Origin: Halorussus salinus
GTDB lineage: Archaea > Halobacteriota > Halobacteria > Halobacteriales > Haladaptataceae
DNA: 64,000 nt
Assembly: GCF_004765815.2 (NCBI RefSeq)
Contig: NZ_ML974127.1
Span: forward strand, 784,927 to 848,926
Direction: 5' to 3'
Under the pieces are notes generated by a model. That model ran no database searches, had not been told where the DNA came from, and worked only from the letters and a program-made list of their open reading frames with translations. Position 1 is the first letter of the stretch, and each line of letters starts with the position of its first letter. This document shows, one piece after another, positions 42,019 to 51,491 of the stretch. The position numbers and the translations under genes were made by a program.

Positions 42019-43314
42019 TCAGTCGTCGGCGGGCGTAGCGACGTGTTCGGGCGCGGGTTCCATCGTGAACATCGCGGCGAACACGACCGCGGAGACGACG
42101 ATGAACGCCGCGGCGGTCCAGAACGCGACGAGGACCGAGGTCGCGTCCCAGATAGCTCCGACCATCACCGGGCCGCCGACCTGTCCGACCTTCCACGCGA
42201 TGGAGCGCAACGAGAGGCTCGACCCCACCGCGTCGAAGTGTTCGCCCTCCTCGACGAACAGCGCCATGCTGGCGGGAAGCCGGAGGCTGTCCGCGATACC
42301 GAGAATCGCGTACGCCGCGAACAGGACGAAAAAGGCCCCCGGCAGGGCGAGCGACCCCCCGAACGCCGAGAGCGTCATCGACGGGACGTAGCCCTCGGCG
42401 TACTTCGCCAGCGGGATGAGCGCGGTGCCGACCGCGTAGGTCAGCGCGCCCACGAGGATGAACCGATACTTCTCGCCGACACGGTCGGTCAGGTCGCCGA
42501 CCTTCCCCTGCGTGAGCGACTTGGTGAGCTTGCCGCCCGCCATGATGCCCCCGATGACGAAGGCGTTGATGCCGAACTCGGTCCGCGCGAAGATGGGTAG
42601 GAAGATGATGACCGCCATCTTCCCGACGCTGAACGCGCCCCGGAAGAACACGAGCGCCTTGATGGCCCGGCGCTCCATCAGGTCCCGGATGGTCTCGTAG
42701 CCGCTGGCCTCCTCGGGGTCGGCCCGGCCGCCGGGGTTGTCCCGGAGGAACGCGAAGACGGCGAAGAACGCGCCGATGGTGATGACCGACAGAATCGCGT
42801 AGGTGACTTTGAAGTCGTAGAGAAACAGGAGGAGTCCCCCGAACACGTCGCCGAGCAGACTGGAGAACGCGCCGACTTGATTGTACGTGCCTATCCACAA
42901 TCCGCGCGACTCGTCGGGGCTGATTTCGCCGACGACGGTGGTCCCGGTCAGCCAGAGGATGCTCGCGGAAAAGCCCTGCACGATTCGCAGGAGGATGACG
43001 TGTTCGACGTTGGCGACGAACGCGAACCCGACGAACACGACGACGTTGAGCGCCAAGCCCGCCAAGAGGAACTTTTTGGAGTCGCGCAGGTCCACGTAGC
43101 GACCGAGCGGCAGGACGATGAGCAGTTGGACCGCGGCGAACGCCGTACCGAACAGTCCCTCGACGCTGGCGGAGGTCCCGAACATGTCGGCGTACAGCGC
43201 CAGCGCGATGAGAATCGTGGAGTAGGCCTGACTTCGGGCGAACGCGGTGCTGGCGAGCGCCACGAACTCGCGGTTCCCGAAGAGGCGGAGCGACCCGCCG
43301 CTCGACTCGGACAC
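42019..43314 (-). CDS. MFS transporter
   Basis: 431 residues, about 12 hydrophobic segments. MFS-type A-loop LGRYVDLRDSKKFLLAG follows helix 2, and a second VGDLTDRVGEKYRFILVG follows helix 8. The GTG at 43314 (VSESSGGSLRLFGNREF) begins just before the first helix and is favoured over the longer frame. Substrate unknown; overall resembles drug or solute exporters. Confidence 0.87.
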   Translation of the reverse strand: MSESSGGSLRLFGNREFVALASTAFARSQAYSTILIALALYADMFGTSASVEGLFGTAFAAVQLLIVLPLGRYVDLRDSKKFLLAGLALNVVVFVGFAFVANVEHVILLRIVQGFSASILWLTGTTVVGEISPDESRGLWIGTYNQVGAFSSLLGDVFGGLLLFLYDFKVTYAILSVITIGAFFAVFAFLRDNPGGRADPEEASGYETIRDLMERRAIKALVFFRGAFSVGKMAVIIFLPIFARTEFGINAFVIGGIMAGGKLTKSLTQGKVGDLTDRVGEKYRFILVGALTYAVGTALIPLAKYAEGYVPSMTLSAFGGSLALPGAFFVLFAAYAILGIADSLRLPASMALFVEEGEHFDAVGSSLSLRSIAWKVGQVGGPVMVGAIWDATSVLVAFWTAAAFIVVSAVVFAAMFTMEPAPEHVATPADD

Positions 43315-43514
43315 TGTTACGATTCGAAATAGCTGGACCCGCCGTAATAAGTTCACGGCTCCCGGAAAGACACGAGGGTTCGAGGCGCTCGCTACTCGTT
43401 CAAATCGCCCGACAGCGCGATGTTCGACTGCGCTCGGTGAACGTTTGCCTTTCCCCGTCGCTATTCGTCCGTAACGTCACAAAAAACAAAACGCGATTCC
43501 CGAAACCGGAGTCC

Positions 43515-43946
43515 TCAGTCGTCGAGGTCTTCGACCGCGTCGGCGATGCGCTGGAGCTGTCGGGTCGCGTCCCGAACCTCGTCGCGGAGCTGTCGGACCT
43601 CGCGGACGAGTTCCTCGTTGCCGCCCGATTCGCTCTCGCCGGGTCGGCCGCCGGGGCCAGCGCCGCCCGGTCCGGCACCGCCGCCGGGGCCGCCGCCCAT
43701 CATGCCGCTCATCATCTGCGCGAACGGGTTGCCGCCGCCGCCGGGACCGCCGCCCATGCCGCCGGGGCCGCCGCCCATCATCTCTTCCATCTTCTCGCGT
43801 CGCTCGTCGTCGCCTTCGCCCTCGCCCTCCTCGGCGCGCTTCTCTCGAATCTCCTCGACGCGCTCGCGGAAGGACTTCTCCTCTCCGTCCTCGCCCTCGG
43901 ATTCGGTTTCGTCAGGTGCGTTCTCGTTGGATTCGTCGTCTGCCAT
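43515..43946 (-). CDS. Gly/Met-rich protein with flanking charged helices
   Basis: 143 residues of unknown function. Residues 1-55 are very acidic then helical (EEKSFRERVEEIREKRAEEG). The centre is a Gly/Met/Pro run with repeats of MMGGGPGG type, and the end is a coiled coil (EELVREVRQLRDEVRDATRQ). The MMGGGPGG run resembles hinge-like linkers in haloarchaeal Get3-type proteins, but no partner is evident. The start is fixed by ATG after CGAGTC; the 80 residues upstream in frame are non-coding. Confidence 0.7.
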   Translation of the reverse strand: MADDESNENAPDETESEGEDGEEKSFRERVEEIREKRAEEGEGEGDDERREKMEEMMGGGPGGMGGGPGGGGNPFAQMMSGMMGGGPGGGAGPGGAGPGGRPGESESGGNEELVREVRQLRDEVRDATRQLQRIADAVEDLDD

Positions 43947-44084
43947 GACTCGGGATTCGGGGTGGAAGTGGAAAAACGTGGTGTCTCGGGAAGGCGATGA
44001 CTTCCGGTCGCCGCACCCGACTTCGGAGAGCGACCGACGAGCGTCTGACGCAACGTTTACTTGTTCGCGTGCGATGACCCGTCC

Positions 44085-45086
44085 ATGACAAGCCTCGCGG
44101 AGGCCTACGAGGAGAACGTCGGCGAGGTCGGGAACGTCCGACTCCTCTACCTCGGGGTGGGGCTGTTCGCCGCCGGGGCCTTGCTCGTCGTTCTCGGCAT
44201 CCTCCTCGCCACGACGAGTCTCCACACGGCCCTCGGTCTCGACACGTTCGGTGCCCGAGAAGTCGCGGGCGTCCTCGCGGGACTCGGCGTCCCGGCGGTG
44301 TTCGTCGGTATCTTCAGCGTCCTACCCGCAAGCCAGCGCGTCCGAGCGGCGGCCGCAATCGGCGCGGGCGTCTCGATGCTGGGCGTCGCGCTGTTCACCT
44401 ACGCCTACCCGAGACACTGGGCGGGCTACAACCGACAGTTGACGCTCCCGGTCGTCGCCGTCTACTTCTTCGGCGTGCTGGTCACGTTCGGCTGTCTGTT
44501 CGTCGCCGTGGTCAACTTCAAGACGCGCAACGACCCCGGCGGCACCGTCACGCTCGAAGTCGCCCACGAGGGCGAGGTCCGGACCGTCGAGGTCCAGAAG
44601 GGCGAACTCGACGAGTTCGAGGACATCGAGAACCTGAACGCGTTCCAGACGGAACTGGCCTCATCGGCCGCTGGCGACCCGGAGAACGACCCCGACCCCG
44701 TCTCCGCCGACCCGAGCGAGACGGGACTGGGCGGCGTCGCGTTCATGGGCGACACGCCCGACGGCGAGACCCCGACCCAGACCAACCAGCCGAGCGGTCG
44801 GTCGGCCAGCGGGCAATCTACGAGCGGCGGGTCGGTGGGCGGCGGACCGGGTCGCGGCGCGCGCCCGACCAGCGACGGCGGCACCGCCGCGAACGACATC
44901 CGGTCGCCGCTGGACGACGCCGACGCGCCGAGTCGGTCGCAGGGCACCACCGACGCCTACTGCGGCAACTGCCAGTACTTCCAGTACGTCCGGACTAACG
45001 AGGGGATGAAACCTCACTGCGGCTTCTACGGCCGCGAGATGGACGACATGGACGCCTGCGACGAGTGGCGACCCAACAGCAATTAG
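44085..45086 (+). CDS. Four-helix membrane protein with Cys-rich C-terminal tail
   Basis: 333 residues. Four hydrophobic segments lie between 20 and 150 (LLYLGVGLFAAGALLVVLGI; VAGVLAGLGVPAVFVGIFSV; AAAAIGAGVSMLGVALFTYA; LPVVAVYFFGVLVTFGCLFV). A long acidic Ser/Gly/Thr linker leads to the tail CGNCQYFQYVRTNEGMKPHC then MDDMDACDEW, four Cys that could bind zinc or iron. Related haloarchaeal proteins (DUF7139-like) are uncharacterised. Its stop overlaps the convergent gene by four bases. Confidence 0.8.
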   Translation: MTSLAEAYEENVGEVGNVRLLYLGVGLFAAGALLVVLGILLATTSLHTALGLDTFGAREVAGVLAGLGVPAVFVGIFSVLPASQRVRAAAAIGAGVSMLGVALFTYAYPRHWAGYNRQLTLPVVAVYFFGVLVTFGCLFVAVVNFKTRNDPGGTVTLEVAHEGEVRTVEVQKGELDEFEDIENLNAFQTELASSAAGDPENDPDPVSADPSETGLGGVAFMGDTPDGETPTQTNQPSGRSASGQSTSGGSVGGGPGRGARPTSDGGTAANDIRSPLDDADAPSRSQGTTDAYCGNCQYFQYVRTNEGMKPHCGFYGREMDDMDACDEWRPNSN

Positions 45087-45559
45087 AGTTCTCGAAGTGT
45101 CTCCTCGACGGACTCCCAGTGGCTCCCCTTCCAGAAGTGTTTTCCGCAGTTCGGACACCGCCAGACATCGACTTCTGACGCGCCCGGCGCGTACTCAGGC
45201 GTCGATTCCGCCTCGCCTACGGCGACTAACTCCCCGTTGCACTCCGCACAGCGCGACGGTTCCGTGAGGTCGAGCGCGAACCCGGCCGCGGCTAGTTCCC
45301 GCAACTGGTCGGCCACCGGCTTCGCGGTGAGCAGGAGTCCGTCGCTCCGGTCGGCCAGTTGGGCGTCGCGGGTCACGAGCAGGCGGGCCTCCTCGCGGGC
45401 CAGTTCGGCCAACTCGTCGTCGGCCTCGATGCCGCGGTCCAGCGCGTAGGCCGCGTCGTAGCCGCACATCCGGAGGTAGGTCGCCAGTTTGCCGAGCATC
45501 ACGTCGAGGAGAAGAGGCGCGTCGGCGGGACTGCGCTTCGGCGTGGCGTCGTCGGCCAT
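45083..45559 (-). CDS. Mut7-C RNAse domain protein
   Basis: 158 residues. PIN-like start LLLDVMLGKLATYLRMCGYD, LLVTRDAQLADRSDG and a C-terminal zinc ribbon CAECNGELVAVG with CPNCGKHFWKGSHWESV, the standard Mut7-C layout. Predicted RNase in RNA turnover or quality control. It lies 4 bases downstream of polX on the same strand. Confidence 0.92.
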   Translation of the reverse strand: MADDATPKRSPADAPLLLDVMLGKLATYLRMCGYDAAYALDRGIEADDELAELAREEARLLVTRDAQLADRSDGLLLTAKPVADQLRELAAAGFALDLTEPSRCAECNGELVAVGEAESTPEYAPGASEVDVWRCPNCGKHFWKGSHWESVEETLREL

Positions 45560-45563
45560 CGGG

Positions 45564-47303
45564 TCAGTGCAGGAACTCGCGCACGCCCTCGGCGTTGCGC
45601 GCGTTCAGCACGTCGTCGGTCTCGGTCCACCCGCGTCGAGCGGTGTGGACGCCGTACCGGACGTTCGCGTACTCGGGCGGGGAGTGAGCGTCGGTGTCGA
45701 TGGCGATAGTCGCGCCCTCCTCGACGGCCTGCTTGACCGCGCTCCCCCACAAATCGAGGCGGTGTGGGTTGCTGTTGATTTCGAGCGCGGTGTCGTTCTC
45801 GGCGGCGACGCGGGCCACTGTGTCCACGTCTAGTTCGAGACCGGGGCGTTGGTGTATCATCCGGCCGCTCGGATGGCCGATGATATCGACGCTCGGGTGT
45901 TCGGCGGCCGCGACGAGGCGGTCGGTCCCGTCGCCCTCCAGTTTGCTGTGGGGGGAGGCGACCACGCAGTCGAGGTCCGCCAGCAGGTCGTCGGCGACGC
46001 TGATTTCGCCGTCGGCGGCGATGTTGGCCTCGACGCCCGCGAAGACGGTCACGGGGAGGTCCTCGGCGATGGCTCGAATCTCGGCCAGTTGCTCGCGCAA
46101 CTCCTCGTCGTCCAGTCCGACGCCGCCGACCATCCCCGGTCCGGTCGCGTGGTCCGAGACGCAGATGTAGTCGTGACCGAACTCGGCGGCGGCCTCGGCC
46201 ATCTCCGCAATCGTGAACCCGCCGTCGGACCAGTGGGTGTGGAGGTGGAGGTCGCCACGAATCTCGCCGTCTTCCACGAGGTCCGGCAGGGCGTCGGCGG
46301 CCGCGGCGTCGATTTCGCCTCGGTCCTCGCGCATCTCCGGTTCGACGTAGGGCAGGCCGAGCGCGTCGTACATGCCCTCCTCGGTCTCGCCCGCGACGCG
46401 CTCGCCGACGCGCTGGCCCGCGTCCGGGTCGTCTACCCCGCTCACGTCGAAGACGCCGTACTCGTTGACCTTGAACTCGCGCTCGATGGCGTAGTTGCGC
46501 AGGCGGATGTTGTGTTCCTTGCTCCCGGTGAAGTACTGGAGCGCGCTCCCGAACTCGTCGGGGACGACGACGCGCAAATCGACGCGCTGGCCGTCCGAGC
46601 GTACGCTGGCCTTGTCGGTCCCGGCCTCGATTACCTCGTCGGCGTTCTCCCAGTCGGTGAACGCGTCGATGACAGCCTCCCGGTCGTCGCTTCCGACCAG
46701 CACGTCGATGTCGCCGATGGTCGGCTTCCAGCGTCGTAGCGACCCGGCGAGTTCGCACCGGCCCGCCTCCGGAATCGCCTCGAAGAAGTCGAGGGCGGCC
46801 TCGCCGACCGGTCGGGCGTCGCCCAGCAGTTCCCGGCCTTGAGACTGGCGGGCGAACTCGATGCCCTCCAAGATGTTCTGCTCGGTCTTCTCGCCGAACC
46901 CCGACACGTCTCGAATCTCCTCCTCGCGGGCGGCGCGTTCGAGGTCGTCCAAGTCCCGCACGTCGAGCGCCCGGTAGAGGTCCCCGACCGTCTTCGGGCC
47001 GACGCCCTCGACGCTGGTGAGTTCGGCCATCTCGACGGGCATCTCGGCGCGCTTCTCCTCCAGTTGCTCGAAGGTGCCGGTCTCGACGGCCTCCACGACC
47101 TTCTCGGAGATGGACTCGCCCACGTCCTGAATCCGCTGGACCGCCTCGGGTCCCTCGGCGGCCAATTCTTCGATATCCTCCGGGGAGTCGCGGATGCTCT
47201 CGGCAGCCCGCTCGTACACCTTCGGCTTGTAATCGACGCCTTGGGCGGCCAGCAGGTCGGCGTACGCTTCGAGTAAGTCGGCGATTTCGGCGTTTCGTGA
47301 CAT
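45564..47303 (-). CDS. polX: Family X DNA polymerase with PHP domain
   Basis: 579 residues. N-terminal helix-hairpin-helix domain (VEGVGPKTVGDLYRALDVRD), nucleotidyltransferase core with LAGSLRRWKPTIGDIDVLVG (catalytic Asp pair) near 190, and a C-terminal PHP phosphoesterase domain with GDLHLHTHWSDGGFTIAEMA (metal His) near 345 and AHSPPEYANVRYG. It fills short gaps in base-excision repair and has 3'-5' exonuclease activity. Start ATG at 47303; the earlier frame is the shadow of the upstream gene. Confidence 0.95.
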   Translation of the reverse strand: MSRNAEIADLLEAYADLLAAQGVDYKPKVYERAAESIRDSPEDIEELAAEGPEAVQRIQDVGESISEKVVEAVETGTFEQLEEKRAEMPVEMAELTSVEGVGPKTVGDLYRALDVRDLDDLERAAREEEIRDVSGFGEKTEQNILEGIEFARQSQGRELLGDARPVGEAALDFFEAIPEAGRCELAGSLRRWKPTIGDIDVLVGSDDREAVIDAFTDWENADEVIEAGTDKASVRSDGQRVDLRVVVPDEFGSALQYFTGSKEHNIRLRNYAIEREFKVNEYGVFDVSGVDDPDAGQRVGERVAGETEEGMYDALGLPYVEPEMREDRGEIDAAAADALPDLVEDGEIRGDLHLHTHWSDGGFTIAEMAEAAAEFGHDYICVSDHATGPGMVGGVGLDDEELREQLAEIRAIAEDLPVTVFAGVEANIAADGEISVADDLLADLDCVVASPHSKLEGDGTDRLVAAAEHPSVDIIGHPSGRMIHQRPGLELDVDTVARVAAENDTALEINSNPHRLDLWGSAVKQAVEEGATIAIDTDAHSPPEYANVRYGVHTARRGWTETDDVLNARNAEGVREFLH

Positions 47304-47307
47304 AGCT

Positions 47308-47745
47308 CTATAATCGTCCGCGACTGCTGGCGTCTTCCCGGCCGAGCGCCTGCTTGAGGAACGACACCCACCGCTTCTGGTCGGCGGCCTCTTGGGCCTC
47401 GCTCTCGCGTTCGAGGTCGGTCGGCCCGAGGCTTTCGAGGGCGTTGAGCGCCCGGTCGATGCCGACGACGGCGGCCACGAGGTCCTCGCCTTCGTCGTAG
47501 GTGATGTCGCCCTCCTCCAGTCGCTGCCTGCGCTGGAGGCGTTCCCGGCGGAGGTTCTTCTTGGCCTCGTCAACCCGGTCGCGCTCGCCCGCGGGAATCG
47601 TGTCGCGGCGCTTTATCTCGAAGACGAACTCCCGGAGATTTAGCTCCTCGCCCTGCACGTCGATGGTCTCGGGAATCGTCGCGCCGACCGTCGCGCCCTC
47701 GCGCTCGACGCGCTCCAGCAGTTGCTTGCGCTCGTACTCCTTCAC
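47308..47745 (-). CDS. DUF5788-type protein
   Basis: 145 residues starting from GTG (VKEYERKQLLERVEREGATV). Helical, highly charged, with LEEGDITYDEGEDLVAAVVG near 90, a pattern I associate with haloarchaeal DUF5788. It sits 4 bases ahead of polX on the same strand, so the two may be co-expressed with Mut7-C, hinting at a nucleic-acid role. Function unknown. Confidence 0.78.
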   Translation of the reverse strand: MKEYERKQLLERVEREGATVGATIPETIDVQGEELNLREFVFEIKRRDTIPAGERDRVDEAKKNLRRERLQRRQRLEEGDITYDEGEDLVAAVVGIDRALNALESLGPTDLERESEAQEAADQKRWVSFLKQALGREDASSRGRL

Positions 47746-47968
47746 GGCTACTCCTCGGGTCGCCACCGACAAAAATTCGCCGGGAATCGCGGGTCGAACG
47801 TCCCGCGACGCGCCGGACCGGCCGACGCGGGTCGCCTCGAACGCCACTCGATGACGCGCCGTCACAGATACGGGCGACGACTGCCGGGGGATGCACTCGG
47901 GAAATAATCGCGGGGTGGCGCTATGATTCGATTCAAAGCATAGGTAGGTGCAGTGTTTACGGGGGTGC

Positions 47969-48658
47969 ATGAAGAAGCCCGGAGAGGTGTTCGCGGACGC
48001 GAGCGTCTACGACCCCGGTATCGAGGCCATCGTCCCGCGATACGACGAACTCCACGACACCATCCTCAACGCACCGCCACACGACCGCGACGAACCCGTC
48101 AGCGTCCTCGAACTCGGCGCTGGGACCGGCGAACTCACGAGTAAACTCCTCACGCGGTTCCCCGAGAGCGAGGTGCTGGTCGTGGACCACAGCGACCAGA
48201 TGCTCGCGCAGGCCGAGCGCAAACTGGAGACGTTCGGCGACCGGGTGGCTCTCGAATCGGGAGCCTTCCCCGACGACTACCCGCAGGCCGAGGAGCGATA
48301 CGATCTCGTGGTCTCCTCGCTCGCGGTCCACCACTTGGACGAGGAGGGCAAACGCGACCTCTTCGACGCCATCTACGACTCGCTCGCGCCCGGCGGGTGG
48401 TTCGTCAACGGCGACGTGGTGCGGTTCGACGCGCCCCACCTCGAAACCCTCTCGGAGGAGATGATACAGAACTGGGTCCGCTCGAAAGGCTGGGAGGAGT
48501 CCGAGTTCATGGACGAGTGGGAGGCCAGCGACGACTACGACGACCCCTCGACGCTGACCGACCAGTTGGTCTGGCTCCGCGAATCCGGTTTCGAGTCGGT
48601 CACGTCAATCTGGCAGTACTACAACTTCGCGGTGTACGGCGGCGGAAAACCTTCTTAA
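47969..48658 (+). CDS. Class I SAM-dependent methyltransferase
   Basis: 229 residues. Motif I VSVLELGAGTGELTSKLL near 45-60, acidic motif II VLVVDHSDQMLAQAE, motif III YDLVVSSLAVHHLDEEGKRD, and GWFVNGDVVRFD. The substrate is unknown (small-molecule type by the AVHHLD box). The start follows GGGGGTGC. The last codons run into the AT-rich island that begins at 48659. Confidence 0.88.
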   Translation: MKKPGEVFADASVYDPGIEAIVPRYDELHDTILNAPPHDRDEPVSVLELGAGTGELTSKLLTRFPESEVLVVDHSDQMLAQAERKLETFGDRVALESGAFPDDYPQAEERYDLVVSSLAVHHLDEEGKRDLFDAIYDSLAPGGWFVNGDVVRFDAPHLETLSEEMIQNWVRSKGWEESEFMDEWEASDDYDDPSTLTDQLVWLRESGFESVTSIWQYYNFAVYGGGKPS

Positions 48659-48737
48659 TCACTAAATTATTATAAAATAATATATTTGTATAAGGGATTA
48701 AGAAAAATACATATTTAACGAGGTTGTCTAACCAAAT

Positions 48738-49510
48738 ATGAGGAGAAGACAAATCCTCAAGAAAAGTGGTGTCGGAATTGCAACTGCTATTGTGGGTTCG
48801 TCCACTGTGTCAGCAAGAGATGAATCCCCACCCGGAATGGAAGAAACCGGAATAAAGAAGCCCGTAAAAAACTCTTACACAAAGGGAAAATCGAACAAGC
48901 ACACAACCTCTTGGAGAAACACAACGTCCCGAACTCACGAAAAAAGACGGTCTCATTTCACGCACAGAAGAAAAACGAGTCCTCTGGGGATGTGTCCACA
49001 GAAAAGATCTACCTTGACCCGGATGAAAGTTCCTCCGAGATGAGCCAAACTATCTCGAAGGTCAATGATACGGACGATTACTACTCGTTCCTCTATCTGA
49101 ATTTGGACGTCGCGGGTAATGCAAATCTTGATGGACCCGGTCCCGACGATGGCCTTTCAATCTCGTATAGTGACGTCGCATATCGAACTCTTCCTGATAC
49201 AGTTGGTTCCTCTCAATACGTCACTACTGGGGACTCCGACACCAACCAGTACGGAGCAAAAGGTCGGTTCAATGATGATACGTTGGGAAGCCGCAACGAG
49301 GCGTGGCTTGAGCTTGAGATGGATACTCGGAGTGGTTACAGCGGTGAGACTACCGTGTACGGCGATTACATCCACAATTGGAATCCGGGCGACATCCCTC
49401 AGAACCTTGGAGCAACCTACACTCTTAAAGGAGCGGGAACACTCGCAATCTCTGTTACAGGAACGGTCAATAAGTATCGTGCTGAGAGTTATGTATACCA
49501 AACTGTGTAA
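48738..49510 (+). pseudogene. Frameshifted Tat-exported protein in an AT-rich island
   Basis: Two open frames together make one protein. The first (from MRRRQILKKSGVGIATAIVG at 48738) is a twin-arginine signal. The second resumes near RKKLLHKGKIEQAHNLLEKH and runs to 49510 with a beta-rich extracellular domain (YSFLYLNLDVAGNANLDGPG). They join if one A is added to the six-A run at 48866-48871, giving a protein of about 257 residues. So one A seems to have been lost (or miscalled). GC content from 48659 to about 49560 is far lower than in the genome, consistent with transfer. Function unknown. Confidence 0.75.
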
Positions 49511-49612
49511 TTCGGTCTACTGAGTATTCCTTTTTTAGATTTTGTACTCCACGCTAGATTGCACCGCTGAAGACCCAAATCCCTTTCAGGTCCCGCCCCA
49601 AAGACTCCCCCA

Positions 49613-50539
49613 ATGGCGCAGTGCGACGAGTGTGGCGAACACGAGAACATGCCGTACAAGTGCCGACGCTGTGGCGGCACCTACTGTTCGTCCCATCGAC
49701 TGCCGGAGAGTCACGACTGTCCGGGGCTGAACCAGTGGGACGACCCGGAGGGCGTGTTCGACAGCGGGTTCGACGACAGCGTGAACGACCGCGGTGGGTC
49801 CGGAAGCATCTCCGACCGCATCGGCGTGAACACGGGACCGGGCGGCCCGCTGGGCTACTTCCGGAACAACATGACGTTCGTGTTCCTCGGACTGATGTGG
49901 GTCACATTCGCTTTACAGTGGCTCGTCTTGCTCACCGCTCCGGGTCTTCACGACACGTTGTTCGTCCTTCAGTCTAATCACATTCCACGAGTCTGGACGT
50001 GGCTAACTTCCGTGTTCAGCCATAGTCCAGTCAACTTCTTCCACATTGCCTTCAACTCCATCGTGCTGTACTTCTTCGGCCCGGTGGTCGAGCGCCGCAT
50101 CGGGACCAAGAAGTTCGTCGCGCTGTTCCTCGTCGCCGGGATGGCGGCGGGACTCGCGCAGGTCGGCGTCTCGGCCATCATGTCGCCGGGCGTCGTGAGC
50201 GGCGTGGTCGGCGCGAGCGGTGCCATCGCCGCAATCTTGGGCGTGCTGACCGTCCTGAACCCGAACCTGACCATCTACCTCTACTTCATCCTCCCGATGC
50301 CGCTGTGGCTGGCGACGATGCTGTTCGTCGGCTACTCGGTGTTCGTCTCCGCGACCGGCGGCATCGGCGCTGGCGGCGTCGCCCAACTGGCCCACCTCGC
50401 GGGCGTCGGCATCGGACTGGCCTACGGCGCGAAACTCAAACGCGAGGGCGAGCGCGCCCCGCAGGAACTCCAACTCGGCGGTGGCGGCGGACCGGGCGGT
50501 CCCGGCAGGGGGCCGGGCGGTCCGGGCGGACGATTCTAA
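49613..50539 (+). CDS. Rhomboid intramembrane serine protease with N-terminal AN1-type zinc finger
   Basis: 308 residues. N-terminal Cys/His finger (CDECGEHENMPYKCRRCGGT, then CSSHRLPESHDCPG) of AN1 type, followed by six membrane segments. Rhomboid motifs: NFFHIAFNSIVLYFFG (His/Asn helix), GVVGASGAIAAILG with catalytic Ser (GASG) and VAQLAHLAGVGIGLAYG with catalytic His. C-terminal Gly/Pro tail. The finger suggests binding of ubiquitin-like SAMP or partner proteins at the membrane, an inference. Confidence 0.93.
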   Translation: MAQCDECGEHENMPYKCRRCGGTYCSSHRLPESHDCPGLNQWDDPEGVFDSGFDDSVNDRGGSGSISDRIGVNTGPGGPLGYFRNNMTFVFLGLMWVTFALQWLVLLTAPGLHDTLFVLQSNHIPRVWTWLTSVFSHSPVNFFHIAFNSIVLYFFGPVVERRIGTKKFVALFLVAGMAAGLAQVGVSAIMSPGVVSGVVGASGAIAAILGVLTVLNPNLTIYLYFILPMPLWLATMLFVGYSVFVSATGGIGAGGVAQLAHLAGVGIGLAYGAKLKREGERAPQELQLGGGGGPGGPGRGPGGPGGRF

Positions 50540-50563
50540 ACCCTCGCGCTCCTCTCTTCTCTC

Positions 50564-51379
50564 ATGACGCCAGTTCGTCCCGAGTTCACGCCGGACTCCT
50601 CGCTCTCGCGCGCCGAGATGGAACAGCTTCAGCGCGACCTCGCCGCGGAGGCCGTCTTCGAAGACGACCTCGGCTTCGACCCGATCGCGATTTCCGCGAC
50701 CGCGAGCGATTCGACCCAGACGACCCTCGGCGGCTCGGTATCTGAAAACGAGAGCGCCGCGCCCGTCGTCGCGGGCGTGGACCAAGCGTTCGCCGCCGAC
50801 GGCCAGCAAGCCGTCAGCGCCATCGTCGTCTCGCGGGGCGGCGAGGTTATCGAGCGCGTCCACGCGGTCGAACCGACCGAGATACCCTACATCCCCGGCC
50901 TGCTCTCGTTCCGCGAGGGCGGAGCCATCCTCTCGGCGTTCGAGGAGCTAACCGCCGACCCGGACCTCGCGGTCGTGGACGGGAGCGGGCGCATCCACTT
51001 CCGGCAGGCCGGAATCGCCACCCACATCGGGGTCATGCTCGATTTGCCCGCAATCGGGGTCGCCAAGAACCTCCTGTGCGGGACTCCTCGGGAATCGCTG
51101 GACGGCTACCTGCGGGAAGGCGAGCGCGTCGCCATCGAGGCCGACGACGGCGTGACCGCGCCCGCGGGGACCGTCATCGGCCACGCCTACCAGTCCCGCC
51201 AGTACGACACCCCCGAGAAGCGCCACGTCAACCCCCTCTACGTGAGTCCGGGCCACCGCGTGAGCGCCGCCACCGCGACCGACATCGTGGGTCTCCTCTG
51301 TGCGGGCTACAAACTCCCGGAGCCGACCCGCCTCGCCGACCAGTTCGCCGACGAGGTGAAGGCGGAGGTCAGCGATTGA
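50564..51379 (+). CDS. nfi: Endonuclease V
   Basis: 271 residues. Metal Asp in VVAGVDQAFAADG near 70, PYIPGLLSFREGG near 110 (wedge), VVDGSGRIHFRQAGIATHIG near 140 and KNLLCGTPRE. It cleaves near deoxyinosine in DNA and acts in repair. The N-terminal 60 residues are a halophile-type extension. It starts 24 bases after the rhomboid gene, possibly in one transcript. Confidence 0.94.
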   Translation: MTPVRPEFTPDSSLSRAEMEQLQRDLAAEAVFEDDLGFDPIAISATASDSTQTTLGGSVSENESAAPVVAGVDQAFAADGQQAVSAIVVSRGGEVIERVHAVEPTEIPYIPGLLSFREGGAILSAFEELTADPDLAVVDGSGRIHFRQAGIATHIGVMLDLPAIGVAKNLLCGTPRESLDGYLREGERVAIEADDGVTAPAGTVIGHAYQSRQYDTPEKRHVNPLYVSPGHRVSAATATDIVGLLCAGYKLPEPTRLADQFADEVKAEVSD

Positions 51380-51491
51380 GGCCGCGACGCTCGACTCGCT
51401 GTCCCGGTCGTGGTAAAACGTAACACTCTCGAAGCCGTCACGACGCCGCGAAGCGGCGAAATTTAACTGTTTGCGCCGCGACAGTGGAAGC

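Noticed and set aside
45564-47573. N-terminal extension of PolX
   Set aside because: Extension is the shadow of the DUF5788-type gene; PolX family starts at MSRNAEIADLLEAY.
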